Assembly: GCA_000155715.1 (NCBI GenBank)
Contig: DS990599.1
Span: 218,419-282,418 of the forward strand
Source: a gamma proteobacterium HTCC5015
Lineage (GTDB): Bacteria; Pseudomonadota; Gammaproteobacteria; HTCC5015
Direction of reading: 5' to 3'
Length of the DNA: 64,000 nucleotides
Of this stretch, positions 36,327 through 46,816 are shown in pieces. Numbering within the stretch: position 1 is the stretch's first letter; every line of letters starts with the position of its first letter. Position numbers and translations under genes: made by a program. The notes beneath the pieces were generated by a model that saw only the letters and a list, made by a program, of their open reading frames with translations, had not been told where the DNA came from and searched no databases.

Positions 36327-36345
36327 CGCCCCCGAAGAGGGGGCG
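36327..36345 (-). other. GC-rich hairpin in the tRNA-Ile2 leader
   Basis: CGCCCCC and GGGGGCG pair around a five-base loop. On the minus strand it lies between the predicted transcription start and the tRNA and is not followed by a T-run, so it is more likely a leader structure for tRNA processing than a terminator. It could still help end rpoD transcripts. Confidence 0.5.
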
Positions 36346-36348
36346 TTG

Positions 36349-36377
36349 ATTGTAGAGACTTGGCGTCGCAATGCCAA
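36349..36377 (-). promoter_or_regulatory. Sigma-70 promoter for tRNA-Ile2
   Basis: On the minus strand TTGGCA (36377-36372) and TACAAT (36354-36349) are separated by exactly 17 bases and lie between rpoD and the tRNA. The GC-rich run just after the -10 box fits a stringently controlled stable-RNA promoter. Confidence 0.75.
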
Positions 36378-36390
36378 GCGGTTGCGAGCT

Positions 36391-38199
36391 TTACTCGTCG
36401 AGGAAGCTGCGCAGTGAGTCAGAGCGGGTGGGGTGGCGCAGCTTGCGCAGGGCCTTGGCTTCGATCTGACGAATGCGCTCGCGGGTGACATCAAACTGTT
36501 TGCCGACTTCTTCCAGTGTATGGTCGGTGTTCATGTCGATACCAAAGCGCATGCGGAGTACCTTGGCTTCGCGCGGGGTTAGGCCGGCGAGAATGTCGCG
36601 AGTGGACTCGGACAGGCCCTCGCCCACAGCGGCTTCAATGGGAGACTCGGCGTTAACGTCCTGCAAGAAGTCGCCCAAGCTCGAATCTTCATCGTCGCCC
36701 ACGGGGGTTTCCATGGAGATGGGTTCTTTGGCGATTTTGAGAACTTTTCGCACCTTGTCTTCGGGCATTTCCATGCGCTCGGCCAGCTCTTCGGGCGTGG
36801 CTTCTCGCCCCATCTCTTGCAACATTTGGCGCGAGATGCGGTTGAGTTTGTTGATGGTCTCTATCATGTGCACAGGAATACGGATGGTGCGCGCTTGGTC
36901 GGCGATGGAGCGAGTGATCGCCTGGCGAATCCACCACGTGGCATAGGTTGAGAACTTGTAGCCACGGCGATATTCGAATTTGTCCACGGCTTTCATCAGG
37001 CCGATGTTGCCTTCCTGAATTAAGTCGAGGAATTGCAGGCCGCGGTTGGTGTACTTCTTGGCAATAGAGATCACGAGACGCAAGTTGGCCTCGACCATTT
37101 CCTTTTTGGCGCGGCGCGCTTTGGCTTGGCCGATAGACATTTTGCGGTTGATTTCTTTGAGGTCGGAAATGCTCAAGCCCGACTCCTGCTCAATGCGAAT
37201 TAGGTGTTGCTGTAATTCGTTGAGGTCGTTGGCGTGGGCGGCAATTTTCTCACCAAATTTTTTGCTCTTGCTGTGGTCTTTAACCCAGTTGGGGTTGGTT
37301 TCGTTTTCTGGGAACGAATCGATAAAGGTTTTTCGGGGCATGCCACAGCGGTGCACGCAAATGGTCATAACATCGCGCTCGAGTTGACGCACGCGGCCGA
37401 CAACATCGCGAACCAACTGAATTTCGCGGTTAATAAAATTGTTGTCGAGCTTGAGCTGCATAAAGAGCTCGCTCAGCTTTTCACTGGCTTTGGCCTCGCG
37501 CTGGTAGATGCCGTCTTTCTTTTTGGTGGCCTTCTCGTATTGCTTGCGCATCTGATTGATGTGCTTGGCCACTTCTTCAAGATCGGGGCCCGTGTCCTCC
37601 TCGGCCTCTTCGTCTTCATTTTTCGGGGCGTTGGGGTTTTGCACTTCGTCGTCATCGGGGTCGATAAAGCCGCCGATCAAATCGGTGATGCGGCCTTCGC
37701 GCTCGATGATGCCATCGTAGGTTTCGAACAGGGCGTTGACGGCGTGGGGGTAGGTCGACAGAGCGGTGACAACTTGGCGCAGGCCATCTTCAATGCGTTT
37801 GGCAATTTCAATTTCGCCTTCGCGCGTCAGCAGTTCGACGGTGCCCATTTCGCGCATGTACATGCGCACGGGGTCGGTGGTGCGGCCAAAGTCGCTGTCG
37901 TTGTTGGCGAGGTTGGCGACGGCTTCATCGGCGTCTTCGTCGTTGGATGTATCGCCTTCCATCATCAACAGTTCTTCGGCATCGGGCGCGCTCTCTAGCA
38001 CCTTGATGCCCATGTCGTTGATCATCTGAATGATGTCTTCGACCTGCTCTGGATCGACAATCTCATTAGGTAGGTGGTCGTTGACCTCGGCAAAGGTCAG
38101 ATAGCCTTGTTCTTTACCCTTTGCAATGAGCAGCTTAATTTGTGACTGCTGTTCTTTGGTAACCTTGTTGCCTTGCTGAGTTTCGTCTTTGTCGCTCAT
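36391..38199 (-). CDS. rpoD: RNA polymerase primary sigma factor RpoD
   Basis: Sigma-70, the housekeeping sigma factor, 602 residues (E. coli 613). Region 1.1 is at the N-terminus; 1.2 includes [11 protein letters not shown]; the acidic, non-conserved insert lies around 190-215. Region 2 has [32 protein letters not shown] and the promoter-melting [14 protein letters not shown]; region 3 [13 protein letters not shown]; region 4 has [20 protein letters not shown] for -35 recognition. Unlike the usual rpsU-dnaG-rpoD operon, dnaG is not next to it; a thioredoxin-like gene is divergently oriented upstream. Confidence 0.98.
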   Translation of the reverse strand: MSDKDETQQGNKVTKEQQSQIKLLIAKGKEQGYLTFAEVNDHLPNEIVDPEQVEDIIQMINDMGIKVLESAPDAEELLMMEGDTSNDEDADEAVANLANNDSDFGRTTDPVRMYMREMGTVELLTREGEIEIAKRIEDGLRQVVTALSTYPHAVNALFETYDGIIEREGRITDLIGGFIDPDDDEVQNPNAPKNEDEEAEEDTGPDLEEVAKHINQMRKQYEKATKKKDGIYQREAKASEKLSELFMQLKLDNNFINREIQLVRDVVGRVRQLERDVMTICVHRCGMPRKTFIDSFPENETNPNWVKDHSKSKKFGEKIAAHANDLNELQQHLIRIEQESGLSISDLKEINRKMSIGQAKARRAKKEMVEANLRLVISIAKKYTNRGLQFLDLIQEGNIGLMKAVDKFEYRRGYKFSTYATWWIRQAITRSIADQARTIRIPVHMIETINKLNRISRQMLQEMGREATPEELAERMEMPEDKVRKVLKIAKEPISMETPVGDDEDSSLGDFLQDVNAESPIEAAVGEGLSESTRDILAGLTPREAKVLRMRFGIDMNTDHTLEEVGKQFDVTRERIRQIEAKALRKLRHPTRSDSLRSFLDE

Positions 38200-38471
38200 A
38201 ACTACCTATTTTATGTAATGCTGACGCGCGGAGGGCGGCGGATTCTATCACAGCTCACCGAGTGCGTGCGCGAAACACACACTGCTGTGACACCGTTGTC
38301 ATAGCCGTTGGCTACATTAAGCCCGCTATGGTTTGCTAGGTTCGGGGCTTAGGTGGGAGAATTCTCCCTTGGTTCTTCCCCGAACGAACGTGCCTTTTAC
38401 GCAAAAAGGGACTTATTTAGACCATATTCGTGATAATGCAAGTAAATTGACAAATTTTTTTAGGAGATAGC
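38200..38471. other. Divergent intergenic region upstream of rpoD
   Basis: The 272 bp must hold the rpoD promoter on the minus strand and the promoter for the thioredoxin-like gene on the plus strand. A perfect 14-bp palindrome, GGGAGAATTCTCCC, sits at 38355-38368 and could be an operator for a dimeric regulator. GATAAT near 38431 is a possible plus-strand -10 box without a good -35. TAGGAGATAG precedes ATG 38472. Confidence 0.4.
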
Positions 38472-39026
38472 ATGGTCAGCTTAGAAACGCCCGTGTGCGA
38501 TTTTGGCCGAAATATCGAAGCGTTTGATCTGCCCGGCGTCGATGGGAAGCGCTATAACGTCTCGAATGTGCGCGGCCCCAACGGCTTGTTGGTGATGTTT
38601 ATTTGCAACCACTGCCCCTATGTTAAGGCTGTGCATGAGCGCATTGTGCGCGACGTGAAGGAGCTGAGAGCCTACGGCATCGGCGCTGTGGCTATTTCCT
38701 CGAACGACCCCGAGGTCTACGAGGAGGACTCCTTTGAAAATATGCAAAAAACGGCAGTCGATTGGGGTTTTGATTTTCCCTATTTGTTCGATGAAGACCA
38801 GTCGGTGGCGAAGGCCTTTGGCGCCGTCTGTACGCCAGATTTTTTCGGATACAACCAAGATCTGAAGTTGCAGTACCGAGGCCGCCTCGACGCCAGCCGC
38901 AAAGAAGCGGCGCCAGAGGATGTGCGCCGAGACCTGTTTGAGGCCATGAAGCGCGTGGCGCTCACGGGCCAAGGCCCCGAAGATCAGATCCCCAGCATGG
39001 GCTGCTCGATTAAGTGGCGGGAGTGA
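38472..39026 (+). CDS. Thioredoxin-like (AhpC/TSA-type) protein
   Basis: A 184-residue cytoplasmic protein of the peroxiredoxin/thioredoxin-like superfamily. The active-site region is MFICNHCPYVKAVHER near residue 40, with Cys-Asn-His-Cys as a thioredoxin-like CxxC. VAISSNDPEVYEEDSFENM and FDFPYLFDEDQSVAKAFGAV-type sequence, then the cis-Pro TPDFFGY, follow the AhpC/TSA fold. The family is widespread and usually annotated only as 'thioredoxin family protein'. It may act as a thiol oxidoreductase or peroxidase; no partner is adjacent. Confidence 0.88.
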   Translation: MVSLETPVCDFGRNIEAFDLPGVDGKRYNVSNVRGPNGLLVMFICNHCPYVKAVHERIVRDVKELRAYGIGAVAISSNDPEVYEEDSFENMQKTAVDWGFDFPYLFDEDQSVAKAFGAVCTPDFFGYNQDLKLQYRGRLDASRKEAAPEDVRRDLFEAMKRVALTGQGPEDQIPSMGCSIKWRE

Positions 39027-39288
39027 GTGCCCCTCTCACCTAGCCCCTCTCCCGCAAGGGGAGAGGGGGATGTGGTCGGGCGACACCGAGGCTTTTGATT
39101 CAGCGTCACCCCGAACTTGATTGGGAATCTCCGCATAAAAGTACTGGCGACGATTTTTTCAAACGCTCTGGGCGCTCGGTGTTCTCTGTGGCTAAGCGAG
39201 AAAATACAAAACGTCTTCTCCCGTGTGGCAATTCAAGGTTATTTCCACGATAATTGCGCCCTCACGAATCCAGCACCTCGGAGTCTCT
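39027..39288. repeat. Short repeats upstream of tkt
   Basis: The region contains a CCCCTCTCCCGC/GGGGAGAGGGG inverted repeat at about 39042-39070 that can act as a terminator-like hairpin, one copy of the short hairpin repeat (CACCCCGAACTTGATTGGGA) at about 39108-39132, and one end of the element seen after ribF at about 39175-39195. The tkt ribosome-binding site GGAG lies at about 39280. Confidence 0.5.
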
Positions 39289-41283
39289 ATGCCCTCTCGC
39301 CGTGAACTTGCCAACGCTATTCGCGCCCTCAGTATGGATGCTGTTCAAAAAGCCAATTCCGGTCACCCCGGTGCCCCCATGGGCATGGCGGACATCGCCG
39401 AAGTGCTGTGGAACGACTATTTACAACACAACCCCAGCAATCCGCAGTGGTGGGATCGCGACCGTTTTGTGCTGTCCAACGGCCACGGTTCGATGTTGAT
39501 CTACTCGCTGCTACACCTGAGCGGTTACGACCTGCCGATCAGCGAACTGAAAAACTTCCGACAGTTGCACTCGAAAACGCCGGGTCACCCCGAGTACGGC
39601 TATGCACCAGGCGTGGAAACGACCACGGGGCCGCTGGGTCAGGGCATCAGCAATGCGGTGGGCATGGCGCTGGCGGAGAAAACGCTGGCCGCTCAGTTTA
39701 ACCGCGATGGCCACGAAGTCGTCGATCACTACACCTACTGCTTCCTCGGCGATGGCTGTTTGATGGAAGGTATCTCCCACGAGGTGAGCTCCTTGGCGGG
39801 CACGCTGGGTCTGGGCAAATTGATCGCCTTTTACGACGACAACGGCATTTCTATCGATGGCGAAGTCGAGGGCTGGTTTACCGACGATACCGCCAAGCGC
39901 TTTGAATCCTACGGCTGGCAGGTGATTCCCGCTGTCGATGGCCACGATGCCGACGCGATCAAAGCCGCCATTGAGCAGGCTCGCGCCGAAAGCGATAAGC
40001 CCACTTTGATTTGCTGCAAAACGGTCATCGGGTTTGGCTCGCCCAATAAGCAGGGCAAAGAAGACTGCCACGGTGCCGCGCTGGGTGAAGACGAAGTGGC
40101 GCTGGCGCGGGAAACGCTGGGCTGGAATTACGGCCCGTTTGAAATTCCCGATGAGCACTATGCCGCTTGGAGCGCCCGCGAAAAAGGCCAAGAAGCGGAA
40201 CAAAATTGGCAGAAATCCCTAGATGCGTATCGAAGTGCTCACCCCGAGCTGGCCGCCGAGTTTGAGCGCCGCATGAAAGGCGAGCTGCCCGAGAACTGGG
40301 CGGCGGACGCCATGGCCTATATTCGCTCGGTGATTGATCAGGGCGAAACCATCGCCTCGCGCAAGGCCTCGCAAAACACCTTGAACGCGTTTGGCCCGAT
40401 GTTGCCCGAGTTGCTCGGCGGCTCGGCGGATTTGGCCGGTTCCAATCTGACGATTTGGCAGGGCTCTAAAGGCATTAGCGCCGACGATGCCAGCGGCAAC
40501 TATGTGTACTACGGCGTGCGCGAGTTTGGCATGGCGGCGATCATGAACGGCGCCGCCTTGCACGGTGGCTTTATCCCCTACGGCGCCACGTTTTTAATGT
40601 TCTCTGAGTACGCCCGCAATGCCTTGCGCATGGCGGCGCTGATGAAAGTGCAAAGCCTGTTCGTATTCACCCACGATTCCATCGGCTTGGGCGAAGATGG
40701 CCCCACGCACCAACCCGTCGAGCAATTGGCGACTCTGCGCTTAATGCCCAATATGGTGAATTGGCGCCCCTGTGATGCGGTGGAGTCGGCAGTGGCGTGG
40801 AAGCGCGCCATCGAGCGCACGGATGGCCCCACCAGTTTGGTGTTTTCGCGCCAGGGCTTGCCCCACCAAGCGCGCGATGCCGAGGCCGTTGCCAATATCG
40901 CTCGCGGTGGCTACACGCTGGAAGACTGTGAGGGTCAACCCGAGGCCATTGTGATTGCCACCGGCTCGGAGGTGGGCATCGCCCGCGAGGCAGTTCAGGC
41001 CCTTAAAGCCAAAGGCAAAGCGGTTCGACTCGTTTCTATGCCTTCGACGGATGTTTTTGAGCAGCAAGACGCCGCCTACCGCGACAGCATTTTGCCGCCC
41101 TCGGTAACGCGCCGCGTCTCTGTAGAGGCGGGCGCCACGGCGGGCTGGTATCGCTACATCGGCTTTGATGGCGTTGCCGTGGGTTTGGATACCTTTGGTG
41201 AATCCGCCCCCGCGGGCGATTTGTTCAAACATTTTGGTTTGACCGCGGATGCCGTGGAAGCCGCTGTGGAGTCGCTCTTTTAA
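39289..41283 (+). CDS. tkt: Transketolase
   Basis: Transketolase moves two-carbon units between sugar phosphates in the pentose phosphate pathway, using thiamine diphosphate. The 664 residues begin [40 protein letters not shown] holds the first catalytic His, [14 protein letters not shown] and [12 protein letters not shown] (TPP-binding GDG) follow, and the C-terminal part has [23 protein letters not shown] 39289 has GGAG upstream; an ATG at 39223 would add 22 residues not seen in the family. It is the first gene of tkt-epd-pgk-fba and ends three bases before the next ATG-less gap, i.e. epd starts immediately. Confidence 0.97.
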   Translation: MPSRRELANAIRALSMDAVQKANSGHPGAPMGMADIAEVLWNDYLQHNPSNPQWWDRDRFVLSNGHGSMLIYSLLHLSGYDLPISELKNFRQLHSKTPGHPEYGYAPGVETTTGPLGQGISNAVGMALAEKTLAAQFNRDGHEVVDHYTYCFLGDGCLMEGISHEVSSLAGTLGLGKLIAFYDDNGISIDGEVEGWFTDDTAKRFESYGWQVIPAVDGHDADAIKAAIEQARAESDKPTLICCKTVIGFGSPNKQGKEDCHGAALGEDEVALARETLGWNYGPFEIPDEHYAAWSAREKGQEAEQNWQKSLDAYRSAHPELAAEFERRMKGELPENWAADAMAYIRSVIDQGETIASRKASQNTLNAFGPMLPELLGGSADLAGSNLTIWQGSKGISADDASGNYVYYGVREFGMAAIMNGAALHGGFIPYGATFLMFSEYARNALRMAALMKVQSLFVFTHDSIGLGEDGPTHQPVEQLATLRLMPNMVNWRPCDAVESAVAWKRAIERTDGPTSLVFSRQGLPHQARDAEAVANIARGGYTLEDCEGQPEAIVIATGSEVGIAREAVQALKAKGKAVRLVSMPSTDVFEQQDAAYRDSILPPSVTRRVSVEAGATAGWYRYIGFDGVAVGLDTFGESAPAGDLFKHFGLTADAVEAAVESLF

Positions 41284-42330
41284 ATGAGCTTGCGGCTCGC
41301 CATTAACGGCTACGGCCGCATTGGCCGCTGCGTGCTGCGCGCCCTGCACGAATCGCCCCTGCGCGATCAGTTGCAGGTAGTGGCGATCAACGAGCCCGCC
41401 GATTTAAAAAGCATTGAGCATCTGACCAAGTACGATACGACTCACGGTCGCTTCCAAGGAGAGGTTCAGCAGGGCGATGGCGCCTTGATTGTCGATGGTC
41501 GATCTATCGACGTTACGCACCATACGGACATTGCCGATTTGCCCTGGGCCGAGCGCGACATCGATGTGGTGCTTGAGTGCAGCGGTGTCTGGGATGAGCG
41601 CACCGATTTAGAAGGCCACTTGGCGGCGGGTGCCAAGCGCGTTTTGCTGTCTCAGCCAGGTGCCTTTGAAATGCCCGCCATTGTCTACGGTGTCAATCAC
41701 CATTTGTTGGAACAGAACGCGAGTATTGCCACCAACGCCAGCTGCACCACGAACGGCATCGTGCCGGTGATCGATGTGTTGCACCGAGCTTTTGGCATTG
41801 TGTCGGGTACGATTACTACGATTCACTCCGCCATGAACGACCAGCCGGTGTTGGACGCCTACCACCGCAAAGATCTGCGAAAAACCCGCGCGGCAGGGCA
41901 GTCGATTATTCCCGTGCACACGGGGCTGGCCTCTGGAGTGGGGCGAATACTGCCCGAGCTCGATGGCCGCTTTGTGGCGCGTGCTCTGCGCGTGCCCACG
42001 CCCAATGTGTCGGCTATGCAGCTCACCGTCCAGCTCGACAAAGACGCGGACACCGAAGCACTGAACAACGTGCTGTTAGAGGCCAGTGAGCAAGGCCCAT
42101 TAGCGGGCTTGTTGGGCTACACCGAAGAGCCTCTCGCCTCTTGCGATTTTAACCACGACCCGCGCTCTGGCGTGGTCGACGCCGGCCAGAGTCGAGTCAG
42201 CGGCCAACTGGCGACCGTGTTGGTCTGGTTCGATAACGAATGGGGCTACGCCAACCGCATGCTCGATGTGGTCGCGGCGTGGCACGGCCTCCCCACCTCT
42301 GTACAACCTCAAGAAAGCAAAGGACATTAA
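41284..42330 (+). CDS. epd: Erythrose-4-phosphate dehydrogenase (GAPDH family)
   Basis: Epd oxidises erythrose 4-phosphate to 4-phosphoerythronate in pyridoxal phosphate synthesis. The 348 residues have the NAD fold [15 protein letters not shown], the catalytic ASCTTN, and the Epd-type sequence [17 protein letters not shown] with [12 protein letters not shown]-like continuation (here [19 protein letters not shown]), plus [12 protein letters not shown] and [13 protein letters not shown]. The HSAMNDQ segment and the tkt-epd-pgk order favour Epd over GapA. Some such enzymes also accept glyceraldehyde 3-phosphate, so a glycolytic or gluconeogenic role is possible. It starts at the base after the tkt stop. 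Confidence 0.88.
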   Translation: MSLRLAINGYGRIGRCVLRALHESPLRDQLQVVAINEPADLKSIEHLTKYDTTHGRFQGEVQQGDGALIVDGRSIDVTHHTDIADLPWAERDIDVVLECSGVWDERTDLEGHLAAGAKRVLLSQPGAFEMPAIVYGVNHHLLEQNASIATNASCTTNGIVPVIDVLHRAFGIVSGTITTIHSAMNDQPVLDAYHRKDLRKTRAAGQSIIPVHTGLASGVGRILPELDGRFVARALRVPTPNVSAMQLTVQLDKDADTEALNNVLLEASEQGPLAGLLGYTEEPLASCDFNHDPRSGVVDAGQSRVSGQLATVLVWFDNEWGYANRMLDVVAAWHGLPTSVQPQESKGH

Positions 42331-42335
42331 ACACC

Positions 42336-43520
42336 ATGAGTCAGTCTGTTCTCCGCATGAGCGACTTAGACCTAGCCGGTAAGCGCGTTTTAATTCGCGA
42401 AGATTTAAATGTGCCGACAAAAGATGGCGCGGTGACTTCCGACGCCCGTTTGCGCGCCGCCCTGCCCACATTAGAAGCCGCCATCGCGCAAGGCGCGAAA
42501 GTGATGGTGATGTCCCACCTCGGTCGCCCTAAAGAGGGCGAGTACGATGAGAGTTTGTCGCTGCAGCCGGTCGCCAACTATCTATCGGACAAGCTAGGCC
42601 GCGAGGTGAAGCTGGTTAAAAACTGGCAAAGTGGCCTTGAGCTTGAAGACGGCGAGTTGGTCTTGCTGGAAAATGTCCGTTTCAACATCGGTGAGAAAAA
42701 GGACGAAGAGGGGTTGGCCAAAGCCTACGCCGCACTGTGCGATGTGTTTGTTATGGATGCCTTTGGCACGGCTCACCGCGCCCAGGCATCGACCCATGGT
42801 GTGGCCAAATATGCGCCGACCGCGTGCGCGGGGCCACTGTTGGCAGCTGAGCTCGATGCGTTGGGCAAAGCGCTGGATAACCCCGCCCGCCCCATGGTGG
42901 CGATTGTTGGTGGCAGCAAGGTATCGACCAAACTCACGGTGCTGGAGTCGTTGTCGAACAAAGTGGATCAATTGATCGTCGGCGGCGGTATCGCCAATAC
43001 GTTTATTGCCGCCGAGGGCCACCCCGTTGGCAATTCTCTGTACGAAGCCGATTTGGTGTGCGAGGCCACCAAGCTGAGCACTCAGGCTAAGGAGCAGGGC
43101 GGTAATATTCCCGTTCCCGTCGATGTGGTGACAGGGACCGAGTTCTCCGCCGAGGCGGTCGGTCGCACTTGTTCGGTCGACGACGTGGCGGACGACGAGA
43201 TGATTTTGGACATCGGTCCGCAAAGTCGCGCCGAGCTGGCAGAAATTTTAAAGTCCGCGGGCACGATTGTTTGGAATGGTCCTGTTGGCGTATTTGAGTT
43301 CGACCAGTTTGGCGGCGGCACCGAGGCTTTAGCCGCTGCGATTGGCGCCTCTGATGCCTTCACTATTGCCGGTGGAGGCGATACCCTTGCGGCCATTGAT
43401 AAGTACGGCGTCGCCGACAAGATTTCCTATATTTCCACTGGGGGTGGTGCCTTCCTCGAGTTTCTCGAGGGCAAGACGCTACCCGCTGTAGCCGTGTTAC
43501 AAGAGCGCGCCCAAGCGTAG
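42336..43520 (+). CDS. pgk: Phosphoglycerate kinase
   Basis: Pgk interconverts 1,3-bisphosphoglycerate and 3-phosphoglycerate with ATP formation. The 394 residues contain [12 protein letters not shown] near residue 15, [54 protein letters not shown] and the nucleotide-binding WNGPVGVFE and [16 protein letters not shown] 42336 lies five bases after the epd stop and has AAAGGA upstream; the longer frame from 42240 overlaps epd and is not used. It is part of the tkt-epd-pgk-fba operon. Confidence 0.97.
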   Translation: MSQSVLRMSDLDLAGKRVLIREDLNVPTKDGAVTSDARLRAALPTLEAAIAQGAKVMVMSHLGRPKEGEYDESLSLQPVANYLSDKLGREVKLVKNWQSGLELEDGELVLLENVRFNIGEKKDEEGLAKAYAALCDVFVMDAFGTAHRAQASTHGVAKYAPTACAGPLLAAELDALGKALDNPARPMVAIVGGSKVSTKLTVLESLSNKVDQLIVGGGIANTFIAAEGHPVGNSLYEADLVCEATKLSTQAKEQGGNIPVPVDVVTGTEFSAEAVGRTCSVDDVADDEMILDIGPQSRAELAEILKSAGTIVWNGPVGVFEFDQFGGGTEALAAAIGASDAFTIAGGGDTLAAIDKYGVADKISYISTGGGAFLEFLEGKTLPAVAVLQERAQA

Positions 43521-43584
43521 CGGCGCGAACCAATTTTGAAACGATTGACTCGATCGACTATTTAAAGACAAGACGGAGCAAGCC

Positions 43585-44646
43585 ATGCTGATTTCCATGC
43601 GCCAAATGTTGGACCACGCCGCCGAGCAGGGCTACGGAGTGCCCGCATTTAATGTGAACAACTTAGAGCAGATGCACTCCATCATGATGGCGGCGGATAA
43701 AACCGATTCGCCCGTGATTGTTCAGGCGTCTGCGGGCGCTCGTAAATATGCCGGTGCGCCTTTTCTGCGCCACTTAATGCAGGCGGCGACTGAGCAGTGG
43801 CCGCACATCCCCGTGGCGGTTCACCAAGATCACGGCACCAGCCCCGCTGTGTGTCAGCGTTCGATTCAGCTGGGTTTTACCTCGGTGATGATGGATGGCT
43901 CCTTGGGTGAAGATGGCAAAACGCCGACCAGCTACGAGTACAATGTCGACGTCACTCGACGCGCGGTGGAAATGGCGCACGCCTGCGGCGTCTCTGTGGA
44001 AGGGGAACTGGGTTGCCTTGGCTCGCTGGAAACGGGGCAAGCCGGTGAAGAGGATGGCATTGGTGCTGAGGGCACGCTGAGCCACGATCAAATGCTGACC
44101 GATCCCGAAGAAGCGGCGGACTTTGTTCAGAAAACGCAAGTAGACGCATTGGCTATTGCCATTGGTACCAGCCACGGCGCCTACAAGTTCACACGCCCTC
44201 CCACGGGCGACATCTTGGCGATTGAGCGCATCAAAGCCATTCACGCGCGCATTCCCGATACCCACTTGGTGATGCACGGTTCCTCCTCCGTGCCTCAGGA
44301 CTGGTTGAAAATCATCAACGAGTACGGTGGCGATTTGGGGGAAACCTACGGCGTGCCCGTGGAAGAGATTCAAGAGGGCATTAAGCACGGCGTGCGCAAA
44401 GTGAACATCGATACGGATTTGCGCATGGCGTCTACGGGTTCGATTCGCAAGTTCCTAGCTGAAAACCCCAAAGAGTTCGACCCGCGCAAATATCTCGCCG
44501 TCGCGCGCGATGCGATGCGCGATATTTGTATCGATCGCTACGAAGCCTTTGGTACGGCGGGCAACGCCTCCAAGCTCAAGCCCATTTCACTCGAGGAAAT
44601 GGTGTCGTTGTACGACAATGGCAGCCTCGACCCCAAAATTAAATAA
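43585..44646 (+). CDS. fba: Class II fructose-bisphosphate aldolase
   Basis: This zinc enzyme cleaves or forms fructose 1,6-bisphosphate. The 353 residues match the Calvin-cycle subtype of class II aldolases: [13 protein letters not shown] near the start, the zinc and catalytic site [11 protein letters not shown] near residue 80, [15 protein letters not shown] and [12 protein letters not shown] further zinc ligands, and [10 protein letters not shown] for phosphate binding. It follows pgk by 64 bp, and pyruvate kinase, which lies between them in some pseudomonads, is absent. A terminator follows. Confidence 0.96.
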   Translation: MLISMRQMLDHAAEQGYGVPAFNVNNLEQMHSIMMAADKTDSPVIVQASAGARKYAGAPFLRHLMQAATEQWPHIPVAVHQDHGTSPAVCQRSIQLGFTSVMMDGSLGEDGKTPTSYEYNVDVTRRAVEMAHACGVSVEGELGCLGSLETGQAGEEDGIGAEGTLSHDQMLTDPEEAADFVQKTQVDALAIAIGTSHGAYKFTRPPTGDILAIERIKAIHARIPDTHLVMHGSSSVPQDWLKIINEYGGDLGETYGVPVEEIQEGIKHGVRKVNIDTDLRMASTGSIRKFLAENPKEFDPRKYLAVARDAMRDICIDRYEAFGTAGNASKLKPISLEEMVSLYDNGSLDPKIK

Positions 44647-44665
44647 ACGATTTAGGGTTGGATTC

Positions 44666-44692
44666 ACGGCCTCCTCATAGGAGGCCGTTTTC
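44666..44692 (+). terminator. Terminator after fba
   Basis: ACGGCCTCCT and AGGAGGCCGT form a ten-base stem with a three-base loop, followed by TTTTC. It closes the tkt-epd-pgk-fba operon. Confidence 0.85.
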
Positions 44693-45186
44693 GTTGAGCG
44701 AAACCTTTGTGGGTGCTGCGCCTTTATGCCCATGGTGGGCAGGGGCCGAGGCTTCGTTCTGGAGATTCCAAATCAAGTTTGGAATGACGAGGCGTGGCAC
44801 TTGTTATTGCGCCCCCGTTGTCGCTCCCGCGCAGGCGGGAGCCCAGTGGCTTTACTACCCCCATTCGCTCAAAGACGCTGGATTCCCGCCTGCGCGGGAA
44901 TGACTTATTTTTTAAAGTAGGCGAGGCTTAAAACTCGTCATTGCAATGACGAGAGTTTTTGTGGGAGTGGTGCCTTTATGCCCTTGGGTGCTCGCTGCGA
45001 CAGACTGAGCCACACAACAGTAATGCATCTTTGAGCCGTGTCGGCCCTGCCCGAGCTGACCGTGGGTTTAACAAGGTTTGGAGTGACTCGTTCGGAGCTT
45101 AGTGGCACACTACTAAACGCTGCAGGATGCGGCGTTTATTGAGGCTTCTTTTAGCCCCTTCGACACCAATCACAAGGACAGTGATC
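44693..45186. repeat. Repeat-rich region between fba and comM
   Basis: No gene is supported. It contains the short hairpin repeat in reverse orientation (GATTCCAAATCAAGTTTGGA) at about 44763-44788 and the two-hairpin repeat at about 44818-44905: GCTCCCGCGCAGGCGGGAGC, a spacer with CCAGTGGCTTTACTACC, then GATTCCCGCCTGCGCGGGAA. CACAAGGACAGTGATC just before ATG 45187 gives the comM ribosome-binding site. Confidence 0.7.
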
Positions 45187-46674
45187 ATGTTATCTACGGC
45201 TTATACTCGTGCTACTCAAGGCATTGATGCGCCACTCGTCAGTGTAGAAACGCATCTCTCCAACGGTTTGCCCGCTTTTCACATTGTCGGCCTACCTGAG
45301 GCGGCTGTTAGAGAGTCCCGCGATCGCGTGCGCGCCGCTATCATCAGCAGCCAATTCGAATTTCCCATGACGCGGATTACCGTTAATCTCGCCCCCGCGG
45401 ATTTGCCTAAAACGGGGGGCTACTACGATTTGTCCATCGCCGTCGGTATTCTCAGTGCCTCCAGTCAATTGCCTGCGGCGGAGCTTGAAAGCTATGAGTT
45501 GGTAGGGGAGCTCGGCCTCAATGGAGAGCTTCGCGGTGAGCGCGGCGTCTTGCCGATTGCCCTTGCGGCCAAGCGCGCGGGCAGGGCGCTCATTGTTCCC
45601 GAGTCGGCGCTCGCCGAGGCCTGCTTGGTGAAGGGGCTAACCGTCTACGGCGCGCGCCACTTATCACAGGTGTGCGCTCATTTGTGCGGCATGGAGCGTT
45701 TGCAAATGGGCGAGGTAGAGCGTCGAGTCGAAGCGCCCACACTGCCTGACTTGGGGGATGTGCGGGGGCAGAGTCAAGCCAAGCGCGCCCTAGAGGTGGC
45801 CGCTGCGGGCGGTCATCACTTGCTGATGGTGGGGCCACCGGGCACGGGGAAAACCATGCTGGCCTCGCGCCTGCCCAGCTTGCTGCCGGCGATGAGCGAT
45901 GGCGAGGCCACTTCAACGGCGGCGGTACAGTCGATCAGTCGCCAAGGGTTCAATGTCAAAAATTGGGCCATTCGCCCGTTTCGTGCGCCGCACCACACTG
46001 TGTCTGGTGTGGCTTTAGTTGGGGGAGGCACGGTGCCCATGCCGGGGGAAATTTCACTGGCTCACGGTGGCGTACTGTTTCTCGACGAGTTCACAGAGTT
46101 TGCTCGGACGACACTGGAGGTGCTGCGCGAGCCCATTGAAACGGGACGCGTGACGATTTCTCGCGCTGCGCGGCAAGCGTGTTTTCCCGCGCGGTTTCAG
46201 TTGGTGGCGGCGATGAATCCTTGCCCTTGCGGTTATCGGGGCGACCCCAAAAGAGCCTGTCGTTGCACCCCTGATCAAGTCGATCGCTACCGCGCCAAAA
46301 TATCGGGCCCGCTGCTCGATCGTATCGATATGCACATCGAAGTGCCCAGATTGAGCGAAGCGGAAATCATGGGCAAAGCGCCGCTGGGGGAGAACAGTGC
46401 CAGCGTGGCAGCTCGGGTCTCTCGGGCGCGGACCTTTCAGCAGCGGCGCCAGCGCTGTAGCAATGCACATCTCGACAGCAATCAGGTCGAGGCCTTCTGC
46501 GCCTTGGATGAAAAAGGGCAAAGTTTGATACAGCAGGCGATGAGCCGTTTGGGCTTGTCGGTGCGGGCCTACCACCGCGTGCTCAAAGTGGCGAGGACAC
46601 TGGCGGATTTGTCGGGGAGCGATGCCATTCGCAGTAGCGATGTCGCCGAGGCTCTAAGCTTTCGGCAGCCGTGA
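45187..46674 (+). CDS. comM: ComM, Mg-chelatase-like AAA+ ATPase
   Basis: ComM (YifB family) is a helicase-like AAA+ protein that promotes integration of foreign DNA during natural transformation. The 495-residue protein starts MLSTAYTRATQGIDAPLVSV; an N-terminal ChlI-like domain shows HIVGLPEAAVRESRDRV; the Walker A motif is GPPGTGKTML near residue 220 and Walker B LFLDEFTEF near 300. NPCPCGYRGDPKR lies in the conserved family insert with Cys residues. ATG 45187 with AAGGAC upstream is chosen over a 20-residue N-terminal extension. Together with the type IV pilus genes here it suggests competence potential. Confidence 0.95.
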   Translation: MLSTAYTRATQGIDAPLVSVETHLSNGLPAFHIVGLPEAAVRESRDRVRAAIISSQFEFPMTRITVNLAPADLPKTGGYYDLSIAVGILSASSQLPAAELESYELVGELGLNGELRGERGVLPIALAAKRAGRALIVPESALAEACLVKGLTVYGARHLSQVCAHLCGMERLQMGEVERRVEAPTLPDLGDVRGQSQAKRALEVAAAGGHHLLMVGPPGTGKTMLASRLPSLLPAMSDGEATSTAAVQSISRQGFNVKNWAIRPFRAPHHTVSGVALVGGGTVPMPGEISLAHGGVLFLDEFTEFARTTLEVLREPIETGRVTISRAARQACFPARFQLVAAMNPCPCGYRGDPKRACRCTPDQVDRYRAKISGPLLDRIDMHIEVPRLSEAEIMGKAPLGENSASVAARVSRARTFQQRRQRCSNAHLDSNQVEAFCALDEKGQSLIQQAMSRLGLSVRAYHRVLKVARTLADLSGSDAIRSSDVAEALSFRQP

Positions 46675-46816
46675 TTGATTTGCGTTAAAATAAATGATTT
46701 AAACGGCTTTGTGGGGTATTAAGCGGCCTTTAAGCGATTTTTGGTGGCACCCCTCGAACCGTGGTTTAGCAGTATTCATAAAGTGCAATAAAGCGACGAA
46801 GCGGCTGGTTTAAGCA

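Noticed and set aside
37234-37998. Long open frame opposite rpoD
   Set aside because: It is antisense to the highly conserved rpoD frame, has low-complexity Val/Gly-rich composition, and resembles no family.
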